Below are positions 7,905 to 17,700 of a stretch of 64,000 nucleotides of DNA, piece by piece; the first letter of the stretch is position 1, and each line of letters opens with the position of its first letter. The position numbers were made by a program, and so were the translations under genes. The notes under the pieces are model-generated. The model searched no databases, had not been told where the DNA came from, and saw nothing but the letters and a program-made list of their open reading frames with translations. This stretch comes from Sedimentisphaerales bacterium (lineage in GTDB: Bacteria; Planctomycetota; Phycisphaerae; Sedimentisphaerales; SM23-30). The stretch covers positions 1 through 64,000 of the forward strand of contig JANQJS010000024.1 of NCBI GenBank assembly GCA_028281535.1, written 5' to 3'.

Positions 7905-8191
7905 TCTGGGCTCCACTCGCTAGACAAGACCTGCTTGATCTATTTAATTATATCGCTCCTGCCAGTCCAAATCACGCCAAGCAATTTATACAGAAAATCT
8001 TTCATGAGGTCGAACGTTTAATCGAATTCCCACAATCAGGTCGAGTGGTACCGGAATTTAATAATCCATCAATTCGAGAAGTTCTTCGTAAGCCTTGCCG
8101 GATTGTTTATCGTGTTTCCTCTGATAGTAAGACGATTGAAATCATTCGTGTTTGGCACGCCGCAAGAGGCATTCCCGGAATCGAGGAGTAG
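7889..8191 (+). CDS. ParE/RelE-family toxin (100 aa)
   Basis: Full-length for the family (about 90-105 aa). It shows the N-terminal W-A-P-L-A-R-Q-D-L-L-D-L segment, two helices, then SGRVVPEF, the strand IREVLRKPCRIVYRV, and a C-terminal IEIIRVWHAARG. The last motif, with R/H near the end, is typical of ParE-type members that act on gyrase; RelE-type ribonuclease activity cannot be excluded from sequence. Start at ATG 7889 inside the antitoxin gene. The 43-bp direct repeat begins 10 bp after the stop. Confidence 0.9.
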   Translation: MAHQLVWAPLARQDLLDLFNYIAPASPNHAKQFIQKIFHEVERLIEFPQSGRVVPEFNNPSIREVLRKPCRIVYRVSSDSKTIEIIRVWHAARGIPGIEE

Positions 8192-8200
8192 TTTTAATGC

Positions 8201-8243
8201 ACCATCCCCATTTCATCTTTGATGAACTGAGGCTGCCACTCAG
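8201..8243 (+). repeat. 43-bp direct repeat, right copy
   Basis: The right partner of 7584-7626 with two mismatches. Its last bases (CAG) form the left arm of the CAGGCGTTCGCCTG hairpin of repeat copy E, so here the two repeat types are fused. Confidence 0.85.
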
Positions 8244-8300
8244 GCGTTCGCCTGTTTAAGCTCTTGGGTTTTGCAGTAATCCGGCTCTGTTGTCGCCTAC
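8241..8300 (+). repeat. Dispersed repeat copy E (right portion)
   Basis: Matches copy D from its hairpin onward: CAGGCGTTCGCCTG, TTTAAGCTCTTGGGTTTTG, and a diverged CTGTTGTCGCCTAC end. The left third of the family element is replaced by the 43-bp direct repeat. Confidence 0.6.
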
Positions 8301-8342
8301 TTAGAGTCGTTAAAGGTGTTGATTCTTTTAAGTCTCAATTTT

Positions 8343-9665
8343 TTAAAGCGGTACACATGAAGGATTGTTCGGATCGGTTTTGCAGTCGGTTAGCCAGTTT
8401 TCTATAAGAATGGCAAAATCGGTCAAGTTGAAAATGCAGTCCCGATTCGCGTCGCCTTGTAGCTTGAAAGCGCAAGGATGCTTGATGAGGAACCCTTGAT
8501 TATTGTAAGCTACATCGGTGCCATGGGCGATCTGCAGGCCGTCTGTGCCATCGAAGTTTTCAATGCCAACAGAGGTTCTTTGACCGTCGCCCTGGGATGG
8601 GGCATCGAGATACTGCAGTTCAATATGGCTGGTTCTTTCGTGCAGGATTATTTGAAAAGTCACAGGTAGAGGAGGTGGGCCGTTATGCTGAACATTGTAG
8701 AATCCAACGACCAATTCCCGATTGGGAAACGTTCCCACGACTTGATATCTAAAGATGCTACTTGAGTCCTCATCTGTATTGTATTGTTCCCAGAAGCCAG
8801 CAATCAGACCGTTTATTCCATCTGCTAGTGGTACAGCCGCGCCACAGCAACCGTGACCACCAGGATTATCCAAATAAATAAAGCCGTGAGTCGAGATAAA
8901 GAGTTGCGTGACTAGCTGGCCGTAGAAATCAAATTCAAATGGGATTTCAATTGGTGCACTGATAGCATTATTCACACTTGGAATCCACGTTGTGCCGCCG
9001 ATGTTGCGAAAGTTTGGTGCGATGCAATCGGCGGTATAACCATAGTTGTCCGGACCGATGGGACCGAGTGTTTCATCCGCGTCGCCATTACAGTTATTAT
9101 CAATGCCATCGCAAAGAATCTCTGTTGCACCTGGAAAGATGCCAGGATTGGTATCGTCGCAATCGCCTTGGCAGAGGCTGACTCCGTCCTGATCGACATC
9201 CAGTTCATCATTTGGAATGACGCTATCGCAGTTGTTATCGATACCATCGCAAAGTTCCGGGGCGCCAGGGTAGGTATTAGGGTCGGTGTCATTGCAATCG
9301 ATCAGTTCATGAAACCCGTCATTATCATTGTCTGGAATGAGTTCGATCTCGCTACAATGCACAAAGCTGGCTGAATTGGTAATCGGATGGATCGGCGTAC
9401 AAAAACCGTTGCCATTATGGCCGTTGCTCCATCCATCCCAGTCGACCAGAATCGGTGGAGATCCTGCAGTGATACAGACGACGGTTCCCAGCGTTCCTGC
9501 CGGTAAGGCATTGGCGCCCGAAGGATCGTCTACCAGGGTTTTTACCGTGTCGCCGAGACTGAGGGGAGGGTTACAATTTGCATTTGCCGAGGAGGCCAGG
9601 GAAAAAATGACACTAATTAGCAGCATCCAACTTGATAATGTATTGAAATCTCTCATTGTTTTCAT
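8343..9665 (-). CDS. Secreted protein with MopE-type metal-binding motifs, nidogen-like and dockerin-like regions (440 aa)
   Basis: A signal peptide (MKTMRDFNTLSSWMLLISVI to ASSANA) is followed by a GDTV...GTLGTVVC domain with WDGWSNGHNGNGFC. Next come two copies of the DCNDTDP-x-YPGA-E-LCDGIDNNC type motif known from MopE-like copper/calcium-binding proteins, then a nidogen-like beta region with an FISTHGFIYL core. The C-terminus LQGDANRDCIFNLTDFAILI has a dockerin-type calcium loop. The longer frame starts at 9716, but ATG 9665 has GGAGAAACTGCT before it and gives a clean signal peptide. It is probably exported and calcium-dependent in its folding. Confidence 0.82.
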   Translation of the reverse strand: MKTMRDFNTLSSWMLLISVIFSLASSANANCNPPLSLGDTVKTLVDDPSGANALPAGTLGTVVCITAGSPPILVDWDGWSNGHNGNGFCTPIHPITNSASFVHCSEIELIPDNDNDGFHELIDCNDTDPNTYPGAPELCDGIDNNCDSVIPNDELDVDQDGVSLCQGDCDDTNPGIFPGATEILCDGIDNNCNGDADETLGPIGPDNYGYTADCIAPNFRNIGGTTWIPSVNNAISAPIEIPFEFDFYGQLVTQLFISTHGFIYLDNPGGHGCCGAAVPLADGINGLIAGFWEQYNTDEDSSSIFRYQVVGTFPNRELVVGFYNVQHNGPPPLPVTFQIILHERTSHIELQYLDAPSQGDGQRTSVGIENFDGTDGLQIAHGTDVAYNNQGFLIKHPCAFKLQGDANRDCIFNLTDFAILIENWLTDCKTDPNNPSCVPL

Positions 9666-9787
9666 AGCAGTTTCTCCATATAGTAGTCGCCAATGGGATA
9701 TTCGTTCTGCCTTCAATTATAGTCTCGATGAGTTTTTTTTCAACTCTCTAGTTCGTTGCCCATTTATTTAGAAAATCCAGCACTTTT

Positions 9788-10027
9788 TTGGGGGCATTGA
9801 TATTTCTTGTTGTTATTTTAGTTTTTCTTCTGATTTTAACGGTTTTTGCTTTGATGTCTCATCCCTGGGCTTTAATTCCTGCGGTTGGTGAGTTGACTTC
9901 TGTTTTTTTCGGGCTCTGCAGCCTTGCCGTGGCATGGAAAATATATAAAATGAAGAGCTATACAAGTTGTCTAGTTTTCGAGATATGTATAATGAAGGAA
10001 AACTCACCAAAGAAGGGAAGAATTTAA
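9788..10027 (+). CDS. Possible small membrane protein (79 aa)
   Basis: Two strongly hydrophobic stretches (about residues 2-24 and 30-50) are followed by a lysine-containing tail. The only starts are TTG codons (9788 or 9797), and the G-rich run before them is a poor ribosome-binding site, so the start is weak. It ends 38 nt before the methyltransferase ATG and may be its leader gene. The family is not recognised. Confidence 0.35.
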   Translation: MGALIFLVVILVFLLILTVFALMSHPWALIPAVGELTSVFFGLCSLAVAWKIYKMKSYTSCLVFEICIMKENSPKKGRI

Positions 10028-10065
10028 AGTACCTGGTACCTTTAATTACCTTAGGAAGTAATACG

Positions 10066-11076
10066 ATGGGATATTTTGACGACGAAAAGAATGTGCAGGA
10101 TTATATCGAAATGGTCGATGGCTATGATGGGGCGGCATTGATCAAAGTTCTTCAAGATTATTTACCTGATGAGTCTGCACTTCTGGAATTAGGTATGGGG
10201 CCTGGTAAGGATTTGGATATCCTGAATCAGTGTTTTAAAGCGACGGGTTCTGACATTTCACAAGTGTTTATTAATCTCTATAGGGAAAAGCATCCAGAGG
10301 CAGATCTGTTATTGTTGGATGCCGTTACACTTGATACGGATCGAACATTTAACTGTATTTATTCTAATAAAGTTTTACACCATTTGACTAAAGATGAATT
10401 ACAACATTCCTTGTGTAACCAAACAAGGCTTCTCCGAAAAAATGGTCTATTGTTTCATTCTTTTTGGCATGGCGATAAAGAAGAAATGAATCACGGATTA
10501 AGATTTGTTTATTACCTGGAAGAAGAATTGAAGGCGATTGTTGATGGGCTGTTTGAAGTTGTCAAAATGGAGCGATATAAAGAGATAGAGGAGGATGACT
10601 CCTTTTATGTTATATTGAAAAAGATAGATTATGTCGCAAATGAGATTTTAGAGGAAGTGAAGAATATTCAGTGTCCAATTGAAGAACTAGATGGACAGAA
10701 GTCTGAAAAAATTCGAAATGACGTCAAAAAAAAGTATGTTCATCCATCTTATAGGGAAATACACTGGGAAAATTTTGTGCAAGACCTTGAATATAGCTTT
10801 AAAGATGAAAACGGTTGGTATGTCATCCAAAATTTTCCATACACCAAACCTGTTTTAATGTTCTTCAATGAACGCGAAAGTAAGTTTATGTTTCGATTTA
10901 ATAATCTTCGAGATGTGTCAAAAGTTTATGGCGAAACTTTTGGGTATGAGTTCTATTTAACAAATGAAGATAGTGATTTTCTTATCTGCTTTAATCATCA
11001 TGATTATTTAATAGGTCTGGGAAAGGCTTATGAATGGGTTCAAAAGGCACATTTAAAAAAGTTAGGAACGAATTAA
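10066..11076 (+). CDS. SAM-dependent methyltransferase with extra C-terminal domain (336 aa)
   Basis: Class I methyltransferase motifs are clear: LLELGMGPGKDLDIL (motif I), TGSDISQVFINLYREKHP (acidic end of strand 2), FNCIYSNKVLHHLTKDEL (motif IV and post-motif), then LLRKNGLLFHSFWHG. The remaining ~150 residues are a charged domain I do not recognise. The frame is open from a TTG at 9967, but ATG 10066 has AGGAAG at 10053-10058 and starts just before the fold, so I start there. The substrate is unknown and no partner genes hint at it. Confidence 0.8.
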   Translation: MGYFDDEKNVQDYIEMVDGYDGAALIKVLQDYLPDESALLELGMGPGKDLDILNQCFKATGSDISQVFINLYREKHPEADLLLLDAVTLDTDRTFNCIYSNKVLHHLTKDELQHSLCNQTRLLRKNGLLFHSFWHGDKEEMNHGLRFVYYLEEELKAIVDGLFEVVKMERYKEIEEDDSFYVILKKIDYVANEILEEVKNIQCPIEELDGQKSEKIRNDVKKKYVHPSYREIHWENFVQDLEYSFKDENGWYVIQNFPYTKPVLMFFNERESKFMFRFNNLRDVSKVYGETFGYEFYLTNEDSDFLICFNHHDYLIGLGKAYEWVQKAHLKKLGTN

Positions 11077-11374
11077 AGGCATTTCCTAATTCCCATAATT
11101 AAAGTAATTCAATAAAGTAAAAGCCTGGTCGATTCTCCATTGCCGATCAAGAGGAATGGGAGATATTTGAATCTTTTATTTTTCTTGAAAACGAATTGAA
11201 TTTAGTGTATAAGGTTGTTCAGAGATAAATGAGAGAGATACGGGATATCTATCGAATCTTAAGGAAATTTTACTGTTTTGAATTAATGTAACTATTTAGC
11301 AGGCAGTAAACCCCTGTCTTTTTAACTATTCCCGTATATGAATAATATCCTATTTTTCAGAGGAGCTTATAATT

Positions 11375-12343
11375 ATGCAAAAGCCATTACTATCTTTATT
11401 GGTGTTGATGATATTGAGTCAACTCAGTTGGGGATATACTATATATGAGCCGGGATACACTGTGGAGCATTATGTGACATTTTCCCCGGGTTGGTCGCAA
11501 CATATGACGTTTGATGATTCTGGTAATTTATATACCATTCATAAAGGATCTGGGAATATCACAAAAATCGCTCCAGATAAAACGATGACTAATTTTGCCA
11601 GTGGTTTGCATGGCATTGATGATATTGTTTGGACGGGAGGGACAGCGTTTGGTGATCATTTATATGTTAATGTCAAACCCAATAGTATTAAAAAAATAGA
11701 TTTAAATGGTAACATAACACATCTAGGCAATATCACAGAACCTTCATTTATGGGAATCGATCGCTCTGGCTTATTTGGTGGTAATGTGATATTTGGTATC
11801 AGTGGTCAAGATGCGCTTTATCAAATCAATACGAGCAATCAGATTAGTTTATTTAATCCATGGCCTACCCCAACCGGCGGTGGTGGTCCTGAAGATATGG
11901 CCATGAAATTAGGAAATACAGGTCCTTTGGCGGGTCGCATGTTTTTGACGGGGCATTTTACGACGTCGTCACTTAACAGTGGATTATTTGAGATAGATAC
12001 TAATGGTAATGTGACACGTTTTACAAATGCGATTGGCGCAGCAAAATTTATTGATATTGATCATACTGGTGCTATGTTTGGTGGCGATATGTTTGTTGAT
12101 GGAACAGATATTTATGGTTCTCCTGATTGGGGATTATGGCGAGTCAATCCTAATGGTCAGGCAACACTTTTTGGTGAGAGAATAACAAACTTTACCTTCG
12201 GGCCTGACGGAGCACTCTATATTGCACAAGCGGTTAATGGGATGACAGAGGTCAGTCGTATTGTTGAAATTCCTGAACCTCTCACAATTTCACTCATAGG
12301 GATAGGTGGGCTAATGATTTCTAGAAAGAGAAGGGTAAGCTAG
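11375..12343 (+). CDS. PEP-CTERM sorted beta-propeller-like protein (322 aa)
   Basis: A signal peptide (to about residue 20, LSWG) is followed by repeated NGN-[IV]-T strands (GNLYTIHKGSGNITKI, DLNGNITHLGNI, DTNGNVTRFTNA), suggesting an NHL/SMP-30-like propeller. The end, VEIPEPLTISLIGIGGLMIS then RKRR, is a complete PEP-CTERM signal: PEP box, hydrophobic helix and basic tail. Such proteins are exported and processed by an exosortase, which is not in this window. GAGGAG lies upstream of the ATG. Confidence 0.85.
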   Translation: MQKPLLSLLVLMILSQLSWGYTIYEPGYTVEHYVTFSPGWSQHMTFDDSGNLYTIHKGSGNITKIAPDKTMTNFASGLHGIDDIVWTGGTAFGDHLYVNVKPNSIKKIDLNGNITHLGNITEPSFMGIDRSGLFGGNVIFGISGQDALYQINTSNQISLFNPWPTPTGGGGPEDMAMKLGNTGPLAGRMFLTGHFTTSSLNSGLFEIDTNGNVTRFTNAIGAAKFIDIDHTGAMFGGDMFVDGTDIYGSPDWGLWRVNPNGQATLFGERITNFTFGPDGALYIAQAVNGMTEVSRIVEIPEPLTISLIGIGGLMISRKRRVS

Positions 12344-12392
12344 AAATCAAAAACGCACAACTTTAGTTACTTGAATAACAGAGGCGGTTTCA

Positions 12393-12740
12393 ATGAAACA
12401 TGTCGGACCTGAATATTATTTGGAAGATGCTCGTAATGTTGTATGGGCGATTGGTTTTCTCAATGCTATCTATTTGCTTGGTTTGTCCATATATGCCATG
12501 AGTGAATATGGTACAATTAAACTAGATTTAGTTAATATCTTTATAATATTATACCTTGTTGTTTTGTCTATATTATCATTTTACGCAGGAATTATGTGTC
12601 GTAGGGGTAAAAAAGTGGGGCATATTCTTGGGAATACGATCGGTATCATTGCTTTTTTTAATTTTCCTCTGGGGACATTATTTTCAGTGGCGACATTTAT
12701 TAAATTGAATAAAGCGGCATTTGTAAATCAACTTAAGTGA
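12393..12740 (+). CDS. Small multi-pass membrane protein (115 aa)
   Basis: Three hydrophobic segments are visible, at about residues 17-35, 48-68 and 82-103, with a CRRGKK basic loop before the last. The family is not recognised. GAGG (12381-12384) precedes the ATG. It lies 49 bp after the PEP-CTERM gene, possibly in the same transcript. Confidence 0.65.
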   Translation: MKHVGPEYYLEDARNVVWAIGFLNAIYLLGLSIYAMSEYGTIKLDLVNIFIILYLVVLSILSFYAGIMCRRGKKVGHILGNTIGIIAFFNFPLGTLFSVATFIKLNKAAFVNQLK

Positions 12741-12943
12741 GCAAAATACAACCCGATTCAATTTCGTCTACAAGGCGATTGTCTATCGATCCCGCCAAAT
12801 GGTCGCCGTAAATAAATCCAAAAAATTATGTTATAAATATTTATGTCTTGGGTATAATTATTTTATGTTGGGATGTAGGGTTTACGGATCCATATCTTAT
12901 AAAATACTATATTAGACATGCTGGGTATAATGAAGAGGAATGT

Positions 12944-13711
12944 ATGAAAAGGATATTTTTAATTATTAATTTTAAGACGTTATTGATTGCCTCATTGTCG
13001 GTACTTTCAACTTATTTGTGTATTCGATATGATGTGAAGGCAGATTTTCCCTTAACCCTGATCGCAACGGCGGTGATTTTTCCAATCGTTTTTTCTATCA
13101 ATGGTGCCTACAAGCGACGTGAAATCACATTAACCAAATACAGTAGCTTAAAATCGCATGGAAAGGCGATCTATTTTGTGACGCGGGATTGGTTGGAGAA
13201 ACCATCTGATGAAGTGTTGGCAAAGGTAAAAGGTAAGCTGCGAGATTTATTTCAGTCTTGTAAAGATCTTTTTACGGGCAATGTTGATGATATTCGGGAA
13301 AATGAAGAAAAGGTTTATGTCGCTTTTTCAGAATTATCACGCTATATCAAAACTGATCTGAGAGGTGGCGGTCTGGCGACGGGTGAGGTGTCGCGATGCA
13401 ATCAGTATTTAAGCAAAATGTTTACGGCCTTTGAAGATGCCAAGCATATTTTTCAATATCGCACCCCCCGAACACTGCGTGCGTTTAGTTCGATTTTTAT
13501 TACAATTTTACCTGTTTTGTATGGTCCTTATTTTGCCAGTGAAGCCTCGCAATATACACAATATGTGACCTATGTGATGCCGGTGCTTTTTTCTTTGATT
13601 CTGGTGAGTCTATCCAATATTCAGGATCATCTTGAAAATCCTTTTGATGGGATTGGTGAAGATGATGTGACAATTAATGTTGATCAGTTTATCAGGCGTT
13701 TGTATGACTAG
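12944..13711 (+). CDS. Bestrophin-like membrane protein (255 aa)
   Basis: An N-terminal hydrophobic pair (about residues 12-55) precedes a long soluble helical region. Then comes RTPRTLRAFSSIFITILPVL and a second hydrophobic segment (VMPVLFSLILVSLSNI), and the C-terminus has HLENPFDGIGEDDV. The last motif resembles the PFG-x-DDxD turn behind the membrane part of bestrophin-like channels. The frame opens at a TTG at 12848, but ATG 12944 has GAAGAGGA directly upstream, so I use it. A chloride or anion channel role is a family-level guess. Confidence 0.55.
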   Translation: MKRIFLIINFKTLLIASLSVLSTYLCIRYDVKADFPLTLIATAVIFPIVFSINGAYKRREITLTKYSSLKSHGKAIYFVTRDWLEKPSDEVLAKVKGKLRDLFQSCKDLFTGNVDDIRENEEKVYVAFSELSRYIKTDLRGGGLATGEVSRCNQYLSKMFTAFEDAKHIFQYRTPRTLRAFSSIFITILPVLYGPYFASEASQYTQYVTYVMPVLFSLILVSLSNIQDHLENPFDGIGEDDVTINVDQFIRRLYD

Positions 13712-13753
13712 TGATTTATAAAACATAAAATAATTTATCGGTTGTAGGAGAAT

Positions 13754-14188
13754 ATGATGAACTGGAAAACAATGGTATATTATGGAATACCATTAGGATG
13801 TATATTCTTTCTAGTTTCAGGTTGTGCGTTTTTTGTTTGGCGAGCTATGTTTGTCAGTAATTCGAAAATTGCTCAGGCAACACTCGTGCGATTGATTGAA
13901 TCCTATGATGAGGATGGTGAGTTATTTTATAAACATGAATTTAGTTTTGTCGATGATAAAGGGGGTAATCATTCAGCAGTTTCAATGATAGCCTCTTATC
14001 CACCTCATGGTAAAGTAGGAGATATCATAGAGATTCTATATGATCCTGAGAACCCTTCGAGAGTGGATGTAAATACGTTTAGTGATTTATGGGGGATTCC
14101 TACAGTATTTTGCAGTTTTGGGATAATTGGTTTAATCATATGGCAAGTCGTTTGTAAACGAATATTTAAAGAAAAAAGTTTAGGTTGA
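13754..14188 (+). CDS. DUF3592-type membrane protein (144 aa)
   Basis: Two membrane segments (about residues 9-30 and 110-133) flank an extracytoplasmic beta domain with the DUF3592 pattern: ATLVRLIES, YKHEFSFVDDKGGNHSAVS, YPPHGKVGDIIEILYDPENP-x-R. Its function is unknown in all members. Two ATGs (13754, 13757) are adjacent. AGGAG at 13746-13750 supports either. A longer relative lies at 21474-22358. Confidence 0.8.
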   Translation: MMNWKTMVYYGIPLGCIFFLVSGCAFFVWRAMFVSNSKIAQATLVRLIESYDEDGELFYKHEFSFVDDKGGNHSAVSMIASYPPHGKVGDIIEILYDPENPSRVDVNTFSDLWGIPTVFCSFGIIGLIIWQVVCKRIFKEKSLG

Positions 14189-14311
14189 GAATAAATGGTA
14201 TTATATATGTAATATTGTTATTTCAATATATTTAATTGTATGGTTAATAACATGCCAGCTTGTATAATATAAAATGTAACGATATATGAAAGATATACTA
14301 TGAGGTAAACA

Positions 14312-14698
14312 GTGCTTAATATCTTGTATGGAAAATCATTGAATGAATTAAGTCTTTGTGGCAATGAAGTTGATCTTAATCATTTTGCGAACTTTATTAA
14401 AGAGTGTGATATTAAAAAACAGTATGATAGCAATGGAAATGCCAATCCAGATGATTATGATTTGGCTTTGTCAGACGTTCGTGTACAACTCGTCGAAGGG
14501 CAACAAGTATGTTTTTCTGTTGATGATCGATGTTTGATGATTTCCGGTGAAAAAGATTGTTTAACAATGCTCGCCGATACCATTTCTGTTTTTTCTAAGG
14601 AATTTGAACCTGGTGAGCATATTCGATTAGAGTATTTTGACGATCATTGGTACCTGGGTGAATCTTCATGTCCTGCGGTTTTGGTAAAGTCGGAATAG
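14312..14698 (+). CDS. Imm32-like hypothetical protein (128 aa)
   Basis: The pattern (L-S-L-C-G near residue 14, LNHFANFI, a VCFSVDDRCLMISGEKDCLT strand-turn, and H-I-R-L-E-Y near residue 104) resembles the Imm32 immunity family. Start is GTG 14312 with GAGG at 14302-14305. It is convergent with the sigma fusion gene, 17 bp apart. If the call is right, it is another orphan immunity gene without a cognate toxin nearby. A stand-alone orphan is the alternative. Confidence 0.5.
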   Translation: MLNILYGKSLNELSLCGNEVDLNHFANFIKECDIKKQYDSNGNANPDDYDLALSDVRVQLVEGQQVCFSVDDRCLMISGEKDCLTMLADTISVFSKEFEPGEHIRLEYFDDHWYLGESSCPAVLVKSE

Positions 14699-14715
14699 GG
14701 CCACCAAGGGATGGA

Positions 14716-17700
14716 TTAATTTTTTTTCTTCATTTGAATCAAAACGGATTGATTATTAAATATGGAGAATGTCTTTTCGGTGTTGTTGATAGCTTTTACG
14801 TTAAATTCTTTTTCTACTGGTTGATATCCTTCTGCAACGGCTTGCACGACATAATTTCCAGGCAATACTTTAAATGTTGTTTGCCAGCCAAATTCGCTAT
14901 CCGGTTCAATGATGTCGTGTCCATGCATCGTGACTTTCGCATGAAAAGGAAATCCTGATTCAGATACAACGGATACTGTAACATTGCTTGCATGATAAGG
15001 AACGTCAAATGTTTGTGAGCTGATATCAATGTTTTTGCTTTCATCTTCTGCCAATGAGATTTTGATTGAATTGCCTGGTAATAAAGAATATAAACCCAGT
15101 CGATAATCACCTGGCGGTAAATGTTCAAATTTATACTGGCCATTATCAAGCTGATTGATTTGACTTTGGATACGTCCATCTTCACTTTCAATGCAGATAT
15201 ATTTAATATCTTCACTAATTTTACCATGAATAACGCCGCGATCATCCGGTAGCTGAAAGATTTTGGTCACATCCTGAGAATTTGTGGTTAATGCAATTTG
15301 ATGATTATATGAAATACTACCACTCCGACTTAATTGCACATTAATGAGGCCTGCTTGAAGTGGACTTACCATAAATGGGGCTTCTGGATTTTTGAGTTTG
15401 TCAAAAGGCAACGGGATGGTATTCATTGTGCCAACATACGCGAGGCTTAGCCAGCAATTTATATCTGCCTGATCAACAGCTAGATTTAACTTCAGGCTTG
15501 ATTTCGGTACGATTTTTAAATCCAGATCACCCTCTGGAACATTGACATCCATCAGTTTGACTTTATAGTGGTTATGAAATCCGACATGGCTAAACAAGCC
15601 GTAATGACCAGGTAGAATCCCTTTAAAACTAAAATGGCCTTTTGAATCTGTAAAGGTTTTTGCTCTTAATCCTTCGAGCTTCCACGAGGAATAGGGGCTA
15701 GATAAGACAACTTTGACATTAGCTTGTGGCACGCCATCATAGATAAGCTGACCTTTCAGTTCATTTTGGCCACCGAGATCTATCCGCATCATTTTCCCTT
15801 TTTGAGGGACAAAATTACGCTGTGTCACGCCATAGGAATTGTACTCATCTTTATGGATTAAATAACAAATATTTTCCGGCAGGCCATCCATGCGATAGTA
15901 CCCATTTGCATCTGTGACCGCAGAGGCCATCACCGTTGAATCATTGATTCGAATGGCATTTCCTGGACGAGTCTGGGCATACAAAACTTGTCCCTCTTGA
16001 GGCTTGCCTAATTGATCATAGACGATGCCTTCAATGCTGCCGCCTTGTGGTAAAATAATGTCGACATCATGTGTTGTTAGACCATTTTTAACTGGAATAT
16101 CCTCTTTGATGATAAAAGTATAATCAGAGTGGACGACTCTAAGCGTCTCATGGCCTTCGGGTAAATTTTCAATGAAAAACTTGCCTTGGGAGTCTGTTTG
16201 TACAGCACCTTGTTTTGAAACAAACTGTGTACCTTCATCAGATCGTAGTCCCTGGGCTTTTGATAAAGCAATAATCTGGGCATTTTCGACCGGCCTTCCT
16301 TCTTCGTTGAGTACCTTGCCCTGAATTCGACTACCACCGGGATAAAGTTCTATTTTAACTGGTTCTTCTAAATCACTATCTATCATTTCACTCCAGGTAA
16401 TCCCATACCCTTCAGCTCGAACACATAGTTTGTAATAACCTGGTGTATTTACCTCTAGATCGTATTTTCCAGCGTCACCAGATAGCGTAACCCATCGGCT
16501 GGTGATATTACTTCGCAATCCAGGTTTGTCTTTCACTTTTACGATTCGTATCTCATATTCATCAACAGGGACACCATTTAATTTGTCTACGACAACACCT
16601 TGCAGGCGTGGTTTGTTAAAGGTTTCAATAACGATATCCAGTTCTTCCGTAGGGGCTTTGACTTGATTTAATGTGATGGGCTTGATTCCCTGACCGACGA
16701 TTCGTATTGTGTAGGTTCCCGGTTCAATATCTTCCAATTCAAAATAGTCTTCATGAATACTTAAGGACGTTGAATAGGAGCGGTTACCAAAGCTTTGTCT
16801 AGCTTCTAGCTCAATATATCCAGGCTGACCATCACCTACCCATTCAATATGACCTGCAATGACTGCAGTGCTAGCTGCTGGTGAATTAAATGGAAGTTCA
16901 ATGGATAATATCTCACCATCTTTGGGTGGTAATTTTGTCTGAAGTAAAGAATATACTGATCTACCACCATGTCGAATAGGAACACGTGCTGTAATATTGT
17001 ATAGACCTGGTTTAATATTTTCAGCATTGAGATAGCCGTTTTCATCAGGGCTGAATGATGGACCTAAGCTGGGCGAATTCCACCATATTGGTAGGATTCC
17101 GATATCTATCTCTTTGTTGGGTTGGCCATCTTTATAATAAGAAAATGCCCGAAATCCTTTTATCTTTTCTAATGACACTTCAAGCCGTTCAACCTTGTCT
17201 GGGTTATCCAAAAATATTTCAAGTCCTTCTGGAGCATAATTATGAATTGCAACATTGGTATAGATGCCTTCGTCTAATTGCCTTCGTTCTGAATTCGTGT
17301 GTACGACCGTAATAAAATATCGATCATTCTTTGCTAGCCCACCTAGCATTACTTTTCCCTGTTCATCAGTTAAATTTCCTCGGTTATGATATGGTTCGGC
17401 GCCAACCTCTTTATTTCTGTCTGTTTTTTTCGTCACACGGACCCTCGCATTTTCCAATGGATTGTCTTCATGATCTTTGATAATCATTTGCACTTGGCAT
17501 GCCCTCGCTAACTTAAAATGGCGAACTATTTTTTCATCATGCTCTAAGCGAATATTTGGAGATTCGGGTGTAAATGGAAGAATACAAACATAATCCCATG
17601 AGTTGATGCAAAGTCGAAAGTCACCCGTTTTTTCGATCTTATCAAAACTATAGAATCCATTTTCGTCGCTACTTACCGTTAAATTTTTACCGGAACTTGA

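Noticed and set aside
9328-9771. 147-codon plus-strand frame
   Set aside because: It is antisense to the MopE-motif protein gene, which has a signal peptide, clear motifs and a ribosome-binding site.
14814-15245. 143-codon minus-strand frame
   Set aside because: It overlaps the sigma fusion gene in another frame and shows no domain.
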